IMG/VR virus record: IMGVR_UViG_3300021511_000003
Location: 159,016 to 223,015 of that record
Source: a virus
Length of the DNA stretch: 64,000 bases
Direction: 5' to 3' (one strand)
Of the stretch, positions 14,072 through 21,637 are shown piece by piece. Numbering within the stretch: the stretch's first letter is position 1; every line of letters starts with the position of its first letter. The position numbers and the translations under genes are program-made. A model generated the notes under the pieces. It made no database searches and was not told where the DNA came from. It saw nothing but the letters and a program-made list of their open reading frames with translations.

Positions 14072-14296
14072 TTAGTTACTAAGTTTATTTTTTACGGTTT
14101 CATCAGTAATTGGAAATCTTCCTTGTATTCTACCACAATCAAGGCAGATTTCAAAGTTAACATAATCACCCTCTCCTATATTTAGATCGGTTGGTACATG
14201 ACCATCTCTTCCCATTTCATTATACATTACACAACACATATCATTACATTTTGCATCGACTTCCATTAAACGGGTACTACCACATTTACATGACAT
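14072..14296 (-). CDS. Small zinc-ribbon protein, 74 residues
   Basis: The ATG behind GAAAGGAATATATTA was chosen over an upstream one that has no site. The product starts MSCKCGSTRLMEVDAKCNDM, a CxCG knuckle, and has a second pair (CLDCGRIQG) near residue 54. Together they suggest a treble-clef or ribbon zinc site. The middle is acidic. The function is unknown. Confidence 0.6.
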   Translation of the reverse strand: MSCKCGSTRLMEVDAKCNDMCCVMYNEMGRDGHVPTDLNIGEGDYVNFEICLDCGRIQGRFPITDETVKNKLSN

Positions 14297-14627
14297 TAAT
14301 ATATTCCTTTCAAAAATATGAAATTGGATCCAAAAAGCAGCCAGAAGTGAATTGATGCTGATAAGAAGCTTCACTTAACCTGGATTTATATTGGTGTTAT
14401 TTTTAACACTCCCAAAACTTAATTCTTTATAACTTTAATCTTGACTGGCGCAATATTTATTCTCGTTGCGGTACGAGTTAAACTTAAGGCTTAATTCTTG
14501 AAACTTGATAATAAGTACCAATTTACATAGTAATATAGCTTTGTAGGCTATTATCAGTAAGATTCATATTTAACCCGATATGAGAGGGCTTATCTATTTC
14601 ATTGTTTACACTAGTGAATCCAAAGTT
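14297..14627. other. Gap without an intact gene
   Basis: About 330 bases hold no convincing frame with a start. On the minus strand, a 35-codon stretch after 14627 reads NFGFTSVNNEIDKPSHIGLN and onward, so gene remnants may be present. An AACGAG/CTCGTT hairpin lies near 14475. I see no tRNA and no clear promoter. Confidence 0.4.
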
Positions 14628-15173
14628 TTAAGTTAATGACCGCGTTTTAGGTATGTCTTGAAGGTAGGTTGTTGCATTAATAACTTCAAGGCGTCCCTCA
14701 ATAGTCTTTCCTGATGTTAAATCTTCCCATTTTCTTTGTCCTGACCGTTTAACATTTTCATTATATAATCTTATGATCGTTGGTGCTGCCGAATCTTTCT
14801 CTCTATAACGAACTTGATTTCGATTTGCTTCATTTGTTGATAAAGACCTGAAAGTCTGAATTAATCGCTGACCTGTCTTTCTCAAAACAGTTAACCAATT
14901 ATGAATACTTCTTGTTTCATCATCAATTGTAACCATAGTAATTAGATTGGTGTAGTCGATCATTGCTTTGATATGACAATACTCTTTTTCTAAATCATTA
15001 TTGGATTGAATCAGTTTTACAACCTCTTCACTTTGTGCCTGTTCAGTACCAAAAATTGGTTTTTCATTTGAAAGAAGTGAAGAATATTTTTCAATTTCAT
15101 CACAGTTCTTTGCCATTCGTTTGTCAATGAGTTTTAATTTCTTAAGTCCTTCAATAATTGTCATATTATTCAT
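14628..15173 (-). CDS. Coiled-coil hypothetical protein (distantly DIP1984-like)
   Basis: The 181-residue protein is mostly helical: an N-terminal coil (EGLKKLKLIDKRMAKNCDEI), a central MIDYTNLITMVTI strand and a RSIHNWLTVLRKTGQRLI helix. The order resembles DIP1984/DUF6847-type proteins, but I am not certain. The last 50 residues are basic with no motif. An AAAGGAAATTG site precedes the start. It follows the cysteine-rich membrane gene. Confidence 0.5.
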   Translation of the reverse strand: MNNMTIIEGLKKLKLIDKRMAKNCDEIEKYSSLLSNEKPIFGTEQAQSEEVVKLIQSNNDLEKEYCHIKAMIDYTNLITMVTIDDETRSIHNWLTVLRKTGQRLIQTFRSLSTNEANRNQVRYREKDSAAPTIIRLYNENVKRSGQRKWEDLTSGKTIEGRLEVINATTYLQDIPKTRSLT

Positions 15174-15206
15174 TTTTACAATTTCCTTTTGAATAAAAGT
15201 TTAGTT

Positions 15207-15470
15207 TTAGATGTTATCAATAATAACAAATTTGATAACTGCTACTATAATATTAATTATTGACATTATTATACATAATGAATTAAATTTCATAAAATTA
15301 ATATTACCATCTATATCACAATAACTCAAATAGTTTATTTTATTTTCACATAATACAGAACAACATGGTGAGACCAAACATTTTTTACATGGATCTTTAA
15401 CAAAGAAAATATAAAAAATCCTATGACGAAAACTTTTTGGTTTATTAATGTTTATGCTGTTGTATATCAT
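15207..15470 (-). CDS. Cysteine-rich small membrane protein
   Basis: The 87-residue protein has the cluster DPCKKCLVSPCCSVLCENK around residues 26-44, a pattern of short phage metal-binding proteins. One hydrophobic segment (about residues 66-86) closes it. The ATG overlaps the stop of the upstream gene (ATGA), so they form a pair. Function is unknown. Confidence 0.6.
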   Translation of the reverse strand: MIYNSININKPKSFRHRIFYIFFVKDPCKKCLVSPCCSVLCENKINYLSYCDIDGNINFMKFNSLCIIMSIINIIVAVIKFVIIDNI

Positions 15471-15655
15471 TGAGTAATAGATTCCCCAAATTCAAATTTA
15501 GCAAAATCAACAAAATCTCTACATCGACATAATAAAGTTACTATATCAGATACGTTTATATTTTCTGCAATTATCGAATCCGGTGATACACATTCTAATT
15601 TATCAGACATGTTTATTATTGATGATTCGAGTTCTTCTATTTTTTTTTCTTTCAT
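15467..15655 (-). CDS. Small acidic hypothetical protein, 62 residues
   Basis: The ATG at 15655 is better placed behind GAAAGGAATGTTT than the ATG two codons upstream. The product MKEKKIEELESSIINMSDKL and onward looks like a short helical hairpin with CRCRDF in the middle. It is coupled by a four-base overlap to the cysteine-rich membrane gene. Confidence 0.55.
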   Translation of the reverse strand: MKEKKIEELESSIINMSDKLECVSPDSIIAENINVSDIVTLLCRCRDFVDFAKFEFGESITQ

Positions 15656-15679
15656 AAACATTCCTTTCAGAATCTAAAT

Positions 15680-15758
15680 TGGAAGCCCCTCCAGGATTCG
15701 AACCTGGGAAAATGACGGGTCCAAGGCCCGCCGTGTTAGGCCGCTTCACCAAGGGGCT
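15680..15758 (-). tRNA. tRNA-Gln (TTG), with C33
   Basis: Acceptor AGCCCCT/AGGGGCT and CCA; position 73 is T. The anticodon arm GCGGG-CCTTGGA-CCCGT gives TTG, with C at position 33. The D and variable regions resemble bacterial Gln/Glu tRNAs. Confidence 0.87.
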
Positions 15759-15829
15759 ATAATATTACCTTTGTCTTTAGAATATTTAAATACAGAATTA
15801 TGTTCTAATTCACCTATATGGATTAAAGA

Positions 15830-15904
15830 TGGAACCCCCAGCAGGATTCGAACCAGCGACTATGAGATTAGAAATCTCATGCTCTTCCTCTGAGCTACGG
15901 GGGC
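15830..15904 (-). tRNA. tRNA-Arg (TCT)
   Basis: The anticodon arm TGAGA-TTTCTAA-TCTCA gives TCT, which suits an AT-rich genome that uses AGA. Acceptor GCCCCCG/TGGGGGT has G-U pairs at both ends. T73 and CCA are encoded. Confidence 0.92.
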
Positions 15905-15909
15905 ATTTT

Positions 15910-16014
15910 TTAAAACCAAACTACTGGAAATTCTATTATTCTATTATTTTCTAATTCATCATTTGCTTTTTGTATAATATTATGTAACTCTTATTTTCGA
16001 AATGTAATACCCAT
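15910..16014 (-). pseudogene. Short frame with in-frame TAA at codon 8
   Basis: An ATG at 16014 reads MGITFRK, then TAA, then 26 more codons in the same frame (ELHNIIQKANDELENNRIIE and onward) to TAA at 15910. The continuation looks like a helical protein end. There is no clear ribosome binding site. It is probably a remnant gene next to tRNA-Arg. Confidence 0.3.
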
Positions 16015-16149
16015 AATACATATACCAAGCAAATATATAAAATATGATTATATTCTTTTTCCCAACTATGCTCCAATAAATAAAAAAATAAAGGAATGAG
16101 TAGATCAAATCACGAAATATGAATTATTATATATATTTCGTTATAATTA

Positions 16150-16226
16150 TGGAGCCGCTGAGAGGATTCGAACCCCCGACCTTCTCATTACAAGTGAGAC
16201 ACTCTACCCAACTGAGTTACAGCGGC
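16150..16226 (-). tRNA. tRNA-Thr (TGT)
   Basis: Acceptor GCCGCTG/CAGCGGC, T73 and CCA. The anticodon arm TCTCA-CTTGTAA-TGAGA gives TGT. Canonical shape. Confidence 0.95.
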
Positions 16227-16281
16227 TTATATATATCTTAATAATTGTTTAATTTTTATTTCAAGATCACATTTATCAAAT

Positions 16282-16428
16282 TTATATTTTTTCTCCTTCT
16301 CTCCAACCAATATCAGATGATTTACCACATACAGTTTCATATAATTGTAATGGATCAACTTTGTTGTTAATGATACCATGAACAACACCGGTTAAATTAT
16401 TTTCTGATTTTTATATGATTGATTTCAT
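16282..16428 (-). pseudogene. Small gene with in-frame TAA at codon 6
   Basis: A good AAAGGA site precedes the ATG. The frame reads MKSII, TAA, then 42 codons without a stop: KSENNLTGVVHGIINNKVDP, then a tail containing VCGKSSDIGWREGEKI. The composition is clearly protein-like. No other start is available downstream. TAA is the usual stop of this genome, so I call it a broken gene; readthrough is an alternative. Confidence 0.5.
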
Positions 16429-16453
16429 AATTGCGGTCCTTTATTTAAAAAAT

Positions 16454-16540
16454 TGGTACCTGCGGAGGGAATCGAACCCACAAGTCATTTAAACACTAGA
16501 TCCTAAATCTAGCGCGTTTACCTAGTTTCGCCACGCAGGC
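16454..16540 (-). tRNA. tRNA-Leu (TAG)
   Basis: The anticodon arm CTAGA-TTTAGGA-TCTAG gives TAG, with a long variable arm. Acceptor GCCTGCG/CGCAGGT has G1-U72; A73 and CCA are encoded. Confidence 0.94.
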
Positions 16541-16548
16541 TTATATTT

Positions 16549-16895
16549 TTATTCTTTCGGGTTATCTTCTGATGGGTTTTCGTCAGGATCTGATTGAATC
16601 TCGTCAGTTTTCGGGAGGACTTCATCAACATCGTTTATACCATCATCATCAAGATCACAACTCAGAAGCTGTTCAATTTTTATCATAGTTGATTCTGACT
16701 TGTGAATTTCCATATTACTATCTTTTATGTCTGATCTTTTATCTTTTATTTCACTTTCAAGCTGTTTGATTTCAGTTTCAATGGTTTCAATAGTGTTTCC
16801 CTGATCTACAATGTATATTGACAGTTCAGATTCTATCTGTGTTAATGGAGAACAATACTTGCATAACTCTTCGGTGCTGCTTTAAAAATTCCCAT
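16549..16895 (-). pseudogene. Acidic coiled-coil protein gene needing a -1 shift
   Basis: An AAAGGGA site and ATG open a frame of 17 codons (MGIFKAAPKSYAS...). One base back, a 110-codon frame runs to TAA: STEELCKYCSPLTQIESELS, then a long coiled coil and an acidic tail with DLDDDGINDVDEVLP. The sequence at the junction is T TTT AAA G, a canonical -1 slippery heptamer in the correct frame. Slippage, a one-base deletion or a sequence error would all explain it. Confidence 0.6.
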
Positions 16896-16936
16896 TTTCG
16901 CAATTCCCTTTCGATGGTCAGATTAATTCTTAATGT

Positions 16937-17013
16937 TGGTCTGGATGAGAGGATTCGAACCTCCGACTCCCTGATCCCAGGTCAGGTGCGCTACCAGACT
17001 GCGCTACATCCAG
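16937..17013 (-). tRNA. tRNA-Pro (TGG), with C33
   Basis: Acceptor CTGGATG/CATCCAG, A73 and CCA. The anticodon arm CCTGA-CCTGGGA-TCAGG gives TGG. Position 33 is C. This is the 5'-most tRNA of the array. Confidence 0.92.
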
Positions 17014-17027
17014 ATGATTTTGATATT

Positions 17028-18194
17028 TTAATTATGTTCTAAGTTAAATACGGTTTTTAAGTAAGAAACGAACTGCTTATTTTCACACATACCTTTACCA
17101 GGGGAATTTGAAATTTTTGCTACAGGTTGACCATTACATTTGGTCATTTTGATTACCATATTGAGAGCAGGATTGGAAAAATTATTTGTTAGTTTTGTTC
17201 CGATACCAAAAGAAACTCCAATATGCATGTTAAGTGCATTGTAAATTTCTTTTGCTTTTTCAAAATCTAATCCATTGCTAAAAACAATGGTTTTTGTCAA
17301 CGGTTCAATTCCTCTATTTTTATAGAATTTAACCATACGAAAACCAAACTGAATAGGGTCAGGTTCGGAATCCTCACGAACACCATCAAATAGTTTATAC
17401 AATAATGGATCGTCAAAATCATGTAAGAAAGCATCTGTATTAATAACATCGGACAATGCTATTCCTAGATCGCCACGATATACTTTTATCCAATTTTCAA
17501 AAGCCATTTTTTGACTGAGATCTAATCTATATTCAAGTTGTTGATGTGCTTGCAACCATTCATGAGCCATAGTACCGATTGGTTTTACATTGTACTTCAT
17601 AGCCAATAATAAATTACTAGTGCCAATAAAATTATTGGTTGCATAGTTTTTACAATATTTTACAACTTTAGAATGCCATCTATAACTTCTTCTTCTTCTG
17701 GTACCAAAGTCTGCAAACTTCAATCCTTCTGGTAAATAATAAAGATTTTCACTCAGTCTCATCTCGGCATCTTTGTAATTGGATATACTAAGATTACAAA
17801 ATATTTCACTAATAATAGACATTAAAGGAACTTCAAAAAGAATAGTTTGAAACCAAGGTCCTTTGATATCAATATTCAGTTCACCAGTATTTGTATTAAT
17901 TGATGTTTTAACTAAATCTGTATTAAATTTATATTGTTTTAAAAACTCAATATATTCTTCACTAAAAAAACGGAGACTTCTTAAATAATCAAGTTCATCT
18001 CTATGAAAATATAGACTGCGTAAGGCATCAATATTAAGTTCAATATCTTGTATTGACTTTTTAAAATTTACACCTTCATAATTTCTACATTTGAATTTAT
18101 ATTCAACTGGAGTTGCTGCATAACCTAATTTTAATACTGCCTGTTGCATAGTAAATTTATACTGGTCATTATCAAGTAAACTATTCTGAATCAT
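17028..18194 (-). CDS. pncB: Nicotinate phosphoribosyltransferase
   Basis: The 388-residue protein starts MIQNSLLDNDQYKFTMQQAV, the typical N terminus of NAPRTases, and has FADFGTRRRRSY, GTSNLLLA, MAHEWLQAHQ, LGIALSDVINTDAF and GIGTKLTNNF. These match the substrate and phosphate loops of the family, including the histidine that is phosphorylated in bacterial enzymes (in the MAHE segment). It makes nicotinate mononucleotide from nicotinate and PRPP. The ATG follows AAAGGAG; the longer frame has no site. A nicotinamidase at 51530-52354 could supply its substrate. Confidence 0.93.
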   Translation of the reverse strand: MIQNSLLDNDQYKFTMQQAVLKLGYAATPVEYKFKCRNYEGVNFKKSIQDIELNIDALRSLYFHRDELDYLRSLRFFSEEYIEFLKQYKFNTDLVKTSINTNTGELNIDIKGPWFQTILFEVPLMSIISEIFCNLSISNYKDAEMRLSENLYYLPEGLKFADFGTRRRRSYRWHSKVVKYCKNYATNNFIGTSNLLLAMKYNVKPIGTMAHEWLQAHQQLEYRLDLSQKMAFENWIKVYRGDLGIALSDVINTDAFLHDFDDPLLYKLFDGVREDSEPDPIQFGFRMVKFYKNRGIEPLTKTIVFSNGLDFEKAKEIYNALNMHIGVSFGIGTKLTNNFSNPALNMVIKMTKCNGQPVAKISNSPGKGMCENKQFVSYLKTVFNLEHN

Positions 18195-18383
18195 TGTTTC
18201 TCCTTTGTTATAGTTAAATAAGAAAATATAGAGAATGGATTCTATTCCGGTTCGCCAATTAGCCACCGGGGAAAATCCAGCTGGAAGCCTCAATCGTTTT
18301 GGGAGGCAACGGGTAAATATGTAGCTATTTTGTTAGTGTCACATAACGTTAGTTCATCTTGATATTCTGGTGGAACACCCCAT
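18191..18383 (-). pseudogene. Decayed small gene overlapping the pncB start
   Basis: A frame reading GVPPEYQDELTLCDTNKIAT and on to PRWLIGEPE leads to a TGA overlapping the pncB ATG by four bases. It contains an internal TGA and an internal TAG. It would begin at ATG only if one G were removed from the GGGG run at 18377-18380. The content and overlap suggest a lost upstream gene of the pncB operon. Confidence 0.4.
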
Positions 18384-18421
18384 ATTAATTACTTAAAAAA
18401 TATAATAACTCTGCTTCATTA

Positions 18422-18462
18422 ATTAATATATATAGATATAATTTTTAAAAATAAGAACATAA
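18422..18462 (+). promoter_or_regulatory. Composite promoter-like motif upstream of the PIG-L operon
   Basis: ATTAATATATATAGAT, a 15-base spacer and AAGAACATAA occur here and, with the same spacing, at 21579-21619 ahead of the polymerase gene. Both sit in divergent intergenic regions just upstream of plus-strand operons. AGAACA-type elements recur before several other plus-strand genes. A phage promoter is the simplest reading; the sigma factor is unknown. Confidence 0.6.
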
Positions 18463-18575
18463 AAATGTAGGGTAGGTACAGACTATTTAAGTTTGTTTCC
18501 TTCCATTTATCTTAAACAATCAATTGGTTAAAAAAAATGTTTTGAGTAACAAAATAATAAAAGGAGATGTTATTT

Positions 18576-19046
18576 ATGGATAATGTTGTAATTGCTGCAC
18601 CTCATCCTGATGATGAAATAATTGGTTGTTATGAAGTATTAACAAATAGTATAAATCCAGTTATTATTTATTCAGATGAAACAGATGCAGATAGACGTGA
18701 AAAAGTATTGAAGTTGAAAGAACATGTTGATTGTAAATTACAATTATTTCAAATGTCAATTCCACAAACATTTATGAATAAAATAAATGTTTTTTATTTT
18801 CCAGATCCAATTTATGAAACTCATCCTTTACATAGACAATGGGGTATTATGGGTGAGACTATGGCAAGGAATGGATTTAATGTTATATTTTATTCAACAA
18901 ATATGGCATGTCCATATATTCATGAAGTAAAGTTTCCAGACAAAAAGGAAGAATTGTTAAATAAAGTGTATCCAGATCAAAAAACGTTGTGGCAGTATGA
19001 AAAGAAATATATTTTATTTGAAGGGTATAATAAGTGGTTGTTTTAA
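18576..19046 (+). CDS. PIG-L/LmbE-family deacetylase
   Basis: The protein has about 156 residues and carries the zinc motif APHPDDE at residues 6-12, the defining feature of GlcNAc-PI or GlcNAc deacetylases such as PIG-L, MshB and BshB. A later HPLHRQWG may supply another metal-binding histidine. It would remove an acetyl group from an amino sugar. The second ATG was chosen, nine bases after AAGGAG. The next genes include a GT-B glycosyltransferase, so a glycan or a sugar-based DNA or metabolite modification is likely. Confidence 0.8.
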   Translation: MDNVVIAAPHPDDEIIGCYEVLTNSINPVIIYSDETDADRREKVLKLKEHVDCKLQLFQMSIPQTFMNKINVFYFPDPIYETHPLHRQWGIMGETMARNGFNVIFYSTNMACPYIHEVKFPDKKEELLNKVYPDQKTLWQYEKKYILFEGYNKWLF

Positions 19047-19080
19047 TTATGATTTATTAAAAATAATGGAGATATTTAAA

Positions 19081-19356
19081 ATGAGCGCAGGCCCAATATT
19101 GATGAAGGAATTAAAGTTTAAAAAATATTATCATTTACGGTTAACAAAAAAAGATTGGTGTACATATTCAGGTAATTGCCCAACAGAAGAAAACCTTGTT
19201 GACGATTCTTATTGTTGGTTATGTAAGTATGCTAAAAAACTTGATTTACCGAAACTGTTATTAGAAAGGGGAATTTGTGAAAAGAATAATTTTGATACCA
19301 CAATATCCGACAGCGATGAGATACCAAGAGTGGTGGTTTTGGAAGCTAGAGGATGA
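19081..19356 (+). CDS. Hypothetical cysteine-containing protein
   Basis: The ATG at 19081 was taken because it opens MSAGPILMKELKFKKYYHLR and lies past the previous stop. The product has four cysteines in CTYSGNC and CWLCKY, which could bind a metal. Its last 26 codons overlap the glycosyltransferase gene. The part after ICEKNNF may therefore not be selected as protein. Function is unknown. Confidence 0.5.
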   Translation: MSAGPILMKELKFKKYYHLRLTKKDWCTYSGNCPTEENLVDDSYCWLCKYAKKLDLPKLLLERGICEKNNFDTTISDSDEIPRVVVLEARG

Positions 19357-20233
19357 ATTTATAAAGGCTGGTTATGAAGTATTTGTTGTAGGAAAAGATA
19401 AAGCAAATAAAATGACAAAAATTGCAAGCAAAGCAGAAATGTTTTCTCCTATAAATGCAGCAATTGAATTTGAATGCGTTCAGATAGAAGAATATATGTC
19501 TCTTGAATTAAGAGATGATGATATTCTATTTTTATGTGATATAAGTTTTCCGGGCGTGTTTTGTAATACACTATTTCATAAAAGACCAAAAAAGATGTTC
19601 GCATTTTGTCATGCAACAAGCCTAAATATATTTGATTATTTTTCTAAAGATAGTCCTATCAAATTTTCAATTGAAACTGCACATGCTAAATTATTTGATA
19701 CTGTTTTTGTTGGAAGTAACTATCATAAAGAAAAACTTGGGTGGGATAATACATTTGTTACATATCTTCCATTTCATCCATTTGATTCATTTAGTGGTAT
19801 AAGAACTAATTTTATAGTTTCAGCCTCTCGTCCTACACCTCAAAAAGTTGATTCTGAATTAGAAAAAAGAGTTGAAAAAAGATTCTCGAAAATTATACGA
19901 AAAACAACAAATTCTTGGGAAGAATATTTTAGATTTTTAGGAAATTCGAAAGTTCTTCTTATTACCTCATACGAGGACACATTTGGTTATCAAATTGTAG
20001 ATGCAATCATGAATGGCTGTATTCCGATTGCTCCTAATAGGTGTGCATATCCGGAGTTATTACAGAATGAATATCTATATAATTCAGATGAAGAATTATT
20101 TAATATTCTTGATGCTGCTTTGTGGGGATTACTTGATGTACCTAAGTTGAAATGTAAAAATGAAATGAATAATTTTTATAATACTATTGTGGATGAAATG
20201 AAGAAGGAGACTTATATTGGAAAGTCCATATAA
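19277..20233 (+). CDS. GT-B fold glycosyltransferase
   Basis: The start is GTG behind GAAAGGGG. The 318-residue protein begins KRIILIPQYP and has a C-terminal nucleotide-sugar part with LITSYEDTFGYQIVDAIMNG and CIPIAPNRCAYPELL, which matches the EX7E-like region of GT-B (GT4-type) transferases. The N-terminal domain keeps AFCHATS and VFVGSNYHKE loops. It would transfer a sugar, perhaps the deacetylated one made by the PIG-L-like enzyme. The acceptor could be DNA or host envelope; neither is shown. Confidence 0.75.
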   Translation: MKRIILIPQYPTAMRYQEWWFWKLEDEFIKAGYEVFVVGKDKANKMTKIASKAEMFSPINAAIEFECVQIEEYMSLELRDDDILFLCDISFPGVFCNTLFHKRPKKMFAFCHATSLNIFDYFSKDSPIKFSIETAHAKLFDTVFVGSNYHKEKLGWDNTFVTYLPFHPFDSFSGIRTNFIVSASRPTPQKVDSELEKRVEKRFSKIIRKTTNSWEEYFRFLGNSKVLLITSYEDTFGYQIVDAIMNGCIPIAPNRCAYPELLQNEYLYNSDEELFNILDAALWGLLDVPKLKCKNEMNNFYNTIVDEMKKETYIGKSI

Positions 20234-20744
20234 AATTTTTAATACTTGGCTCTTTGATGGGAGTAAAACGTCACCAATACCACCAGCAAGAGGAAAGGTT
20301 GATATATTAAAATATAATTCTCCAATAACACATACTTATATTCTTAGTTTATTTATGAGAAATAATAGTCTAAATAAATATTTAGATGAATATTTTAATA
20401 ATATTAACTTAAGATATATTCCAAAAGAAGAACTTTTTAAGTTTATAAAAAAATGTGTTCAAGATTTTAGAGTTAGACGTAATCAAACTGTATTTTATAA
20501 ATTCCAACGGCAGAATAAGCTGTATGGTATTTTAAGAGATAGATTCCCTCAATTAAAAAATAATGATGTTAGCCTTTTGTGTGAATTGATTGAAAAGTCA
20601 GAAGAAAAAGAAGCTATATATAATTCGCTTGGAATGGAGGTACCAAAGAAGAAAAAAATAAAGACGGGTGTAAAGAAGCCAAAAAAAGGAAAAATACCAT
20701 TGAAGTCCTTTTTGGCGGAGCACTTTTCCACTATTGCTATGTGA
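20217..20744 (+). CDS. Hypothetical basic-tailed protein
   Basis: TTG at 20217 follows AAGAAGGAG and overlaps the transferase gene by 17 bases. The 175-residue protein has a helical middle (YIPKEELFKFIKKCVQDFRV) and a strongly basic tail with PKKKKIKTGVKKPKKGK, suggesting nucleic-acid binding. Its last codons form part of a bidirectional terminator hairpin. No family is recognised. Confidence 0.6.
   Translation: MESPYKIFNTWLFDGSKTSPIPPARGKVDILKYNSPITHTYILSLFMRNNSLNKYLDEYFNNINLRYIPKEELFKFIKKCVQDFRVRRNQTVFYKFQRQNKLYGILRDRFPQLKNNDVSLLCELIEKSEEKEAIYNSLGMEVPKKKKIKTGVKKPKKGKIPLKSFLAEHFSTIAM
20708..20728 (+). repeat. 21-base exact direct repeat, copy 1
   Basis: The 21 bases here recur exactly at 21000-21020. 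Copy 1 encodes part of the LAEHF tail of one gene. Copy 2 lies in an oppositely oriented zinc-knuckle gene. The two reading frames are unrelated, so recent copying is more likely than selection on protein. Confidence 0.75.
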
Positions 20745-20754
20745 AAAAGTGCTC
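20718..20754. terminator. Bidirectional hairpin terminator
   Basis: GAGCACTTTTCCAC pairs with GTGAAAAAGTGCTC around a nine-base loop, with A/T tracts on both sides. It ends the PIG-L/glycosyltransferase operon and the convergent zinc-knuckle gene. Confidence 0.75.
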
Positions 20755-20762
20755 TATCAAAT

Positions 20763-21458
20763 CTACTTTATATCAAATGACTGTTGAATTTTTGCTGCAA
20801 GATCTGAGGATAAAACCGGATTACAAAGCTGTTTTTTTATTGTTGGTTTCTTCATTTTTTGTTTGACGACGATATTATTACTGATGAAGCCAAGTTGGTC
20901 ACAATGTTTGCATGGGGTAGTTGACTTTATCATATGACTGGTAACGAGCTTTTTCTTTTCCCCTTTACCACGGCATTTCTCACATTTTATATAAATTGTC
21001 TTTTTGGCGGAGCACTTTTCGCATGGTTTATTAATTATACCATCATGCTTCCAACTTTCAAGGTCTCTCCCGCTTCCGTTGCATGTTGGACATTTAATTT
21101 TGATATGGCCTTTTCCGCCACATATATGACATTTAACTACAACAGTCTTTCGCTCAAATTTGTAAATTTCTCCAGTACCATGACAGGCAATGCATGAATT
21201 TTTGTACGGGGACTCGATTTCAAAATATCGCCTGGCTTTCATTTGCTCAGAGATCAAATGCTGAATCAACTTATTTTTTGCATCAATTTCTGGTCCGATT
21301 TCATCAAGCTCCCCATTTTCTTTTCTGACCCAATGGGTAATCTCAAACGATTTGAGAATACCTTCGGGAGTAAAGTTGTTTTTACTAAGTTTAAGAATTT
21401 TCTTATAATCCTCAATTGATTTTTTTGGTTCGCTTGTTTCTGTCTGCATAGTTGTCAT
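20763..21458 (-). CDS. DnaJ-type zinc-knuckle protein
   Basis: The 231-residue protein has a row of CxxCxGxG-like repeats: CIACHGTG, CHICGGKG, CPTCNGSG, CEKCSAKK, CEKCRGKG and CKHCDQLG. This is the cysteine-rich domain of DnaJ without a J domain (no HPD motif). The N-terminal 80 residues are helical. It may act as a redox or protein-folding partner. An AAGGAG site precedes the ATG. It is transcribed divergently from the polymerase gene. Confidence 0.78.
   Translation of the reverse strand: MTTMQTETSEPKKSIEDYKKILKLSKNNFTPEGILKSFEITHWVRKENGELDEIGPEIDAKNKLIQHLISEQMKARRYFEIESPYKNSCIACHGTGEIYKFERKTVVVKCHICGGKGHIKIKCPTCNGSGRDLESWKHDGIINKPCEKCSAKKTIYIKCEKCRGKGEKKKLVTSHMIKSTTPCKHCDQLGFISNNIVVKQKMKKPTIKKQLCNPVLSSDLAAKIQQSFDIK
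21000..21020 (+). repeat. 21-base exact direct repeat, copy 2
   Basis: Identical to 20708-20728. On the minus strand it encodes the EKCSAKK part of the zinc-knuckle protein. Confidence 0.75.
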
Positions 21459-21578
21459 AAGACTCTCCTTCTAATAATGTAATTGATGATAAAAATTAAG
21501 TGATTTGATTTTTGGTTCAATAAAATGTAAAACTTTTTATCCCTCCTATATTTATTAAATAAAATTATTGATTCAGAA

Positions 21579-21619
21579 ATTAATATATATAGATATTAAT
21601 CATTAAAATAAGAACATAA
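21579..21619 (+). promoter_or_regulatory. Composite promoter-like motif upstream of the polymerase gene
   Basis: ATTAATATATATAGAT, a 15-base spacer and AAGAACATAA, as at 18422-18462. The start codon of the polymerase gene follows 18 bases later, behind AAAAAGGAGG. Confidence 0.62.
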
Positions 21620-21637
21620 TAAAAAGGAGGTAAGTAT

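Noticed and set aside
18195-18420. A structured RNA or tRNA-like CCA end near 18370
   Set aside because: The sequence reads as a decayed protein gene that overlaps the pncB start; the GGTG/CACC hairpin is too short to mean a tRNA.
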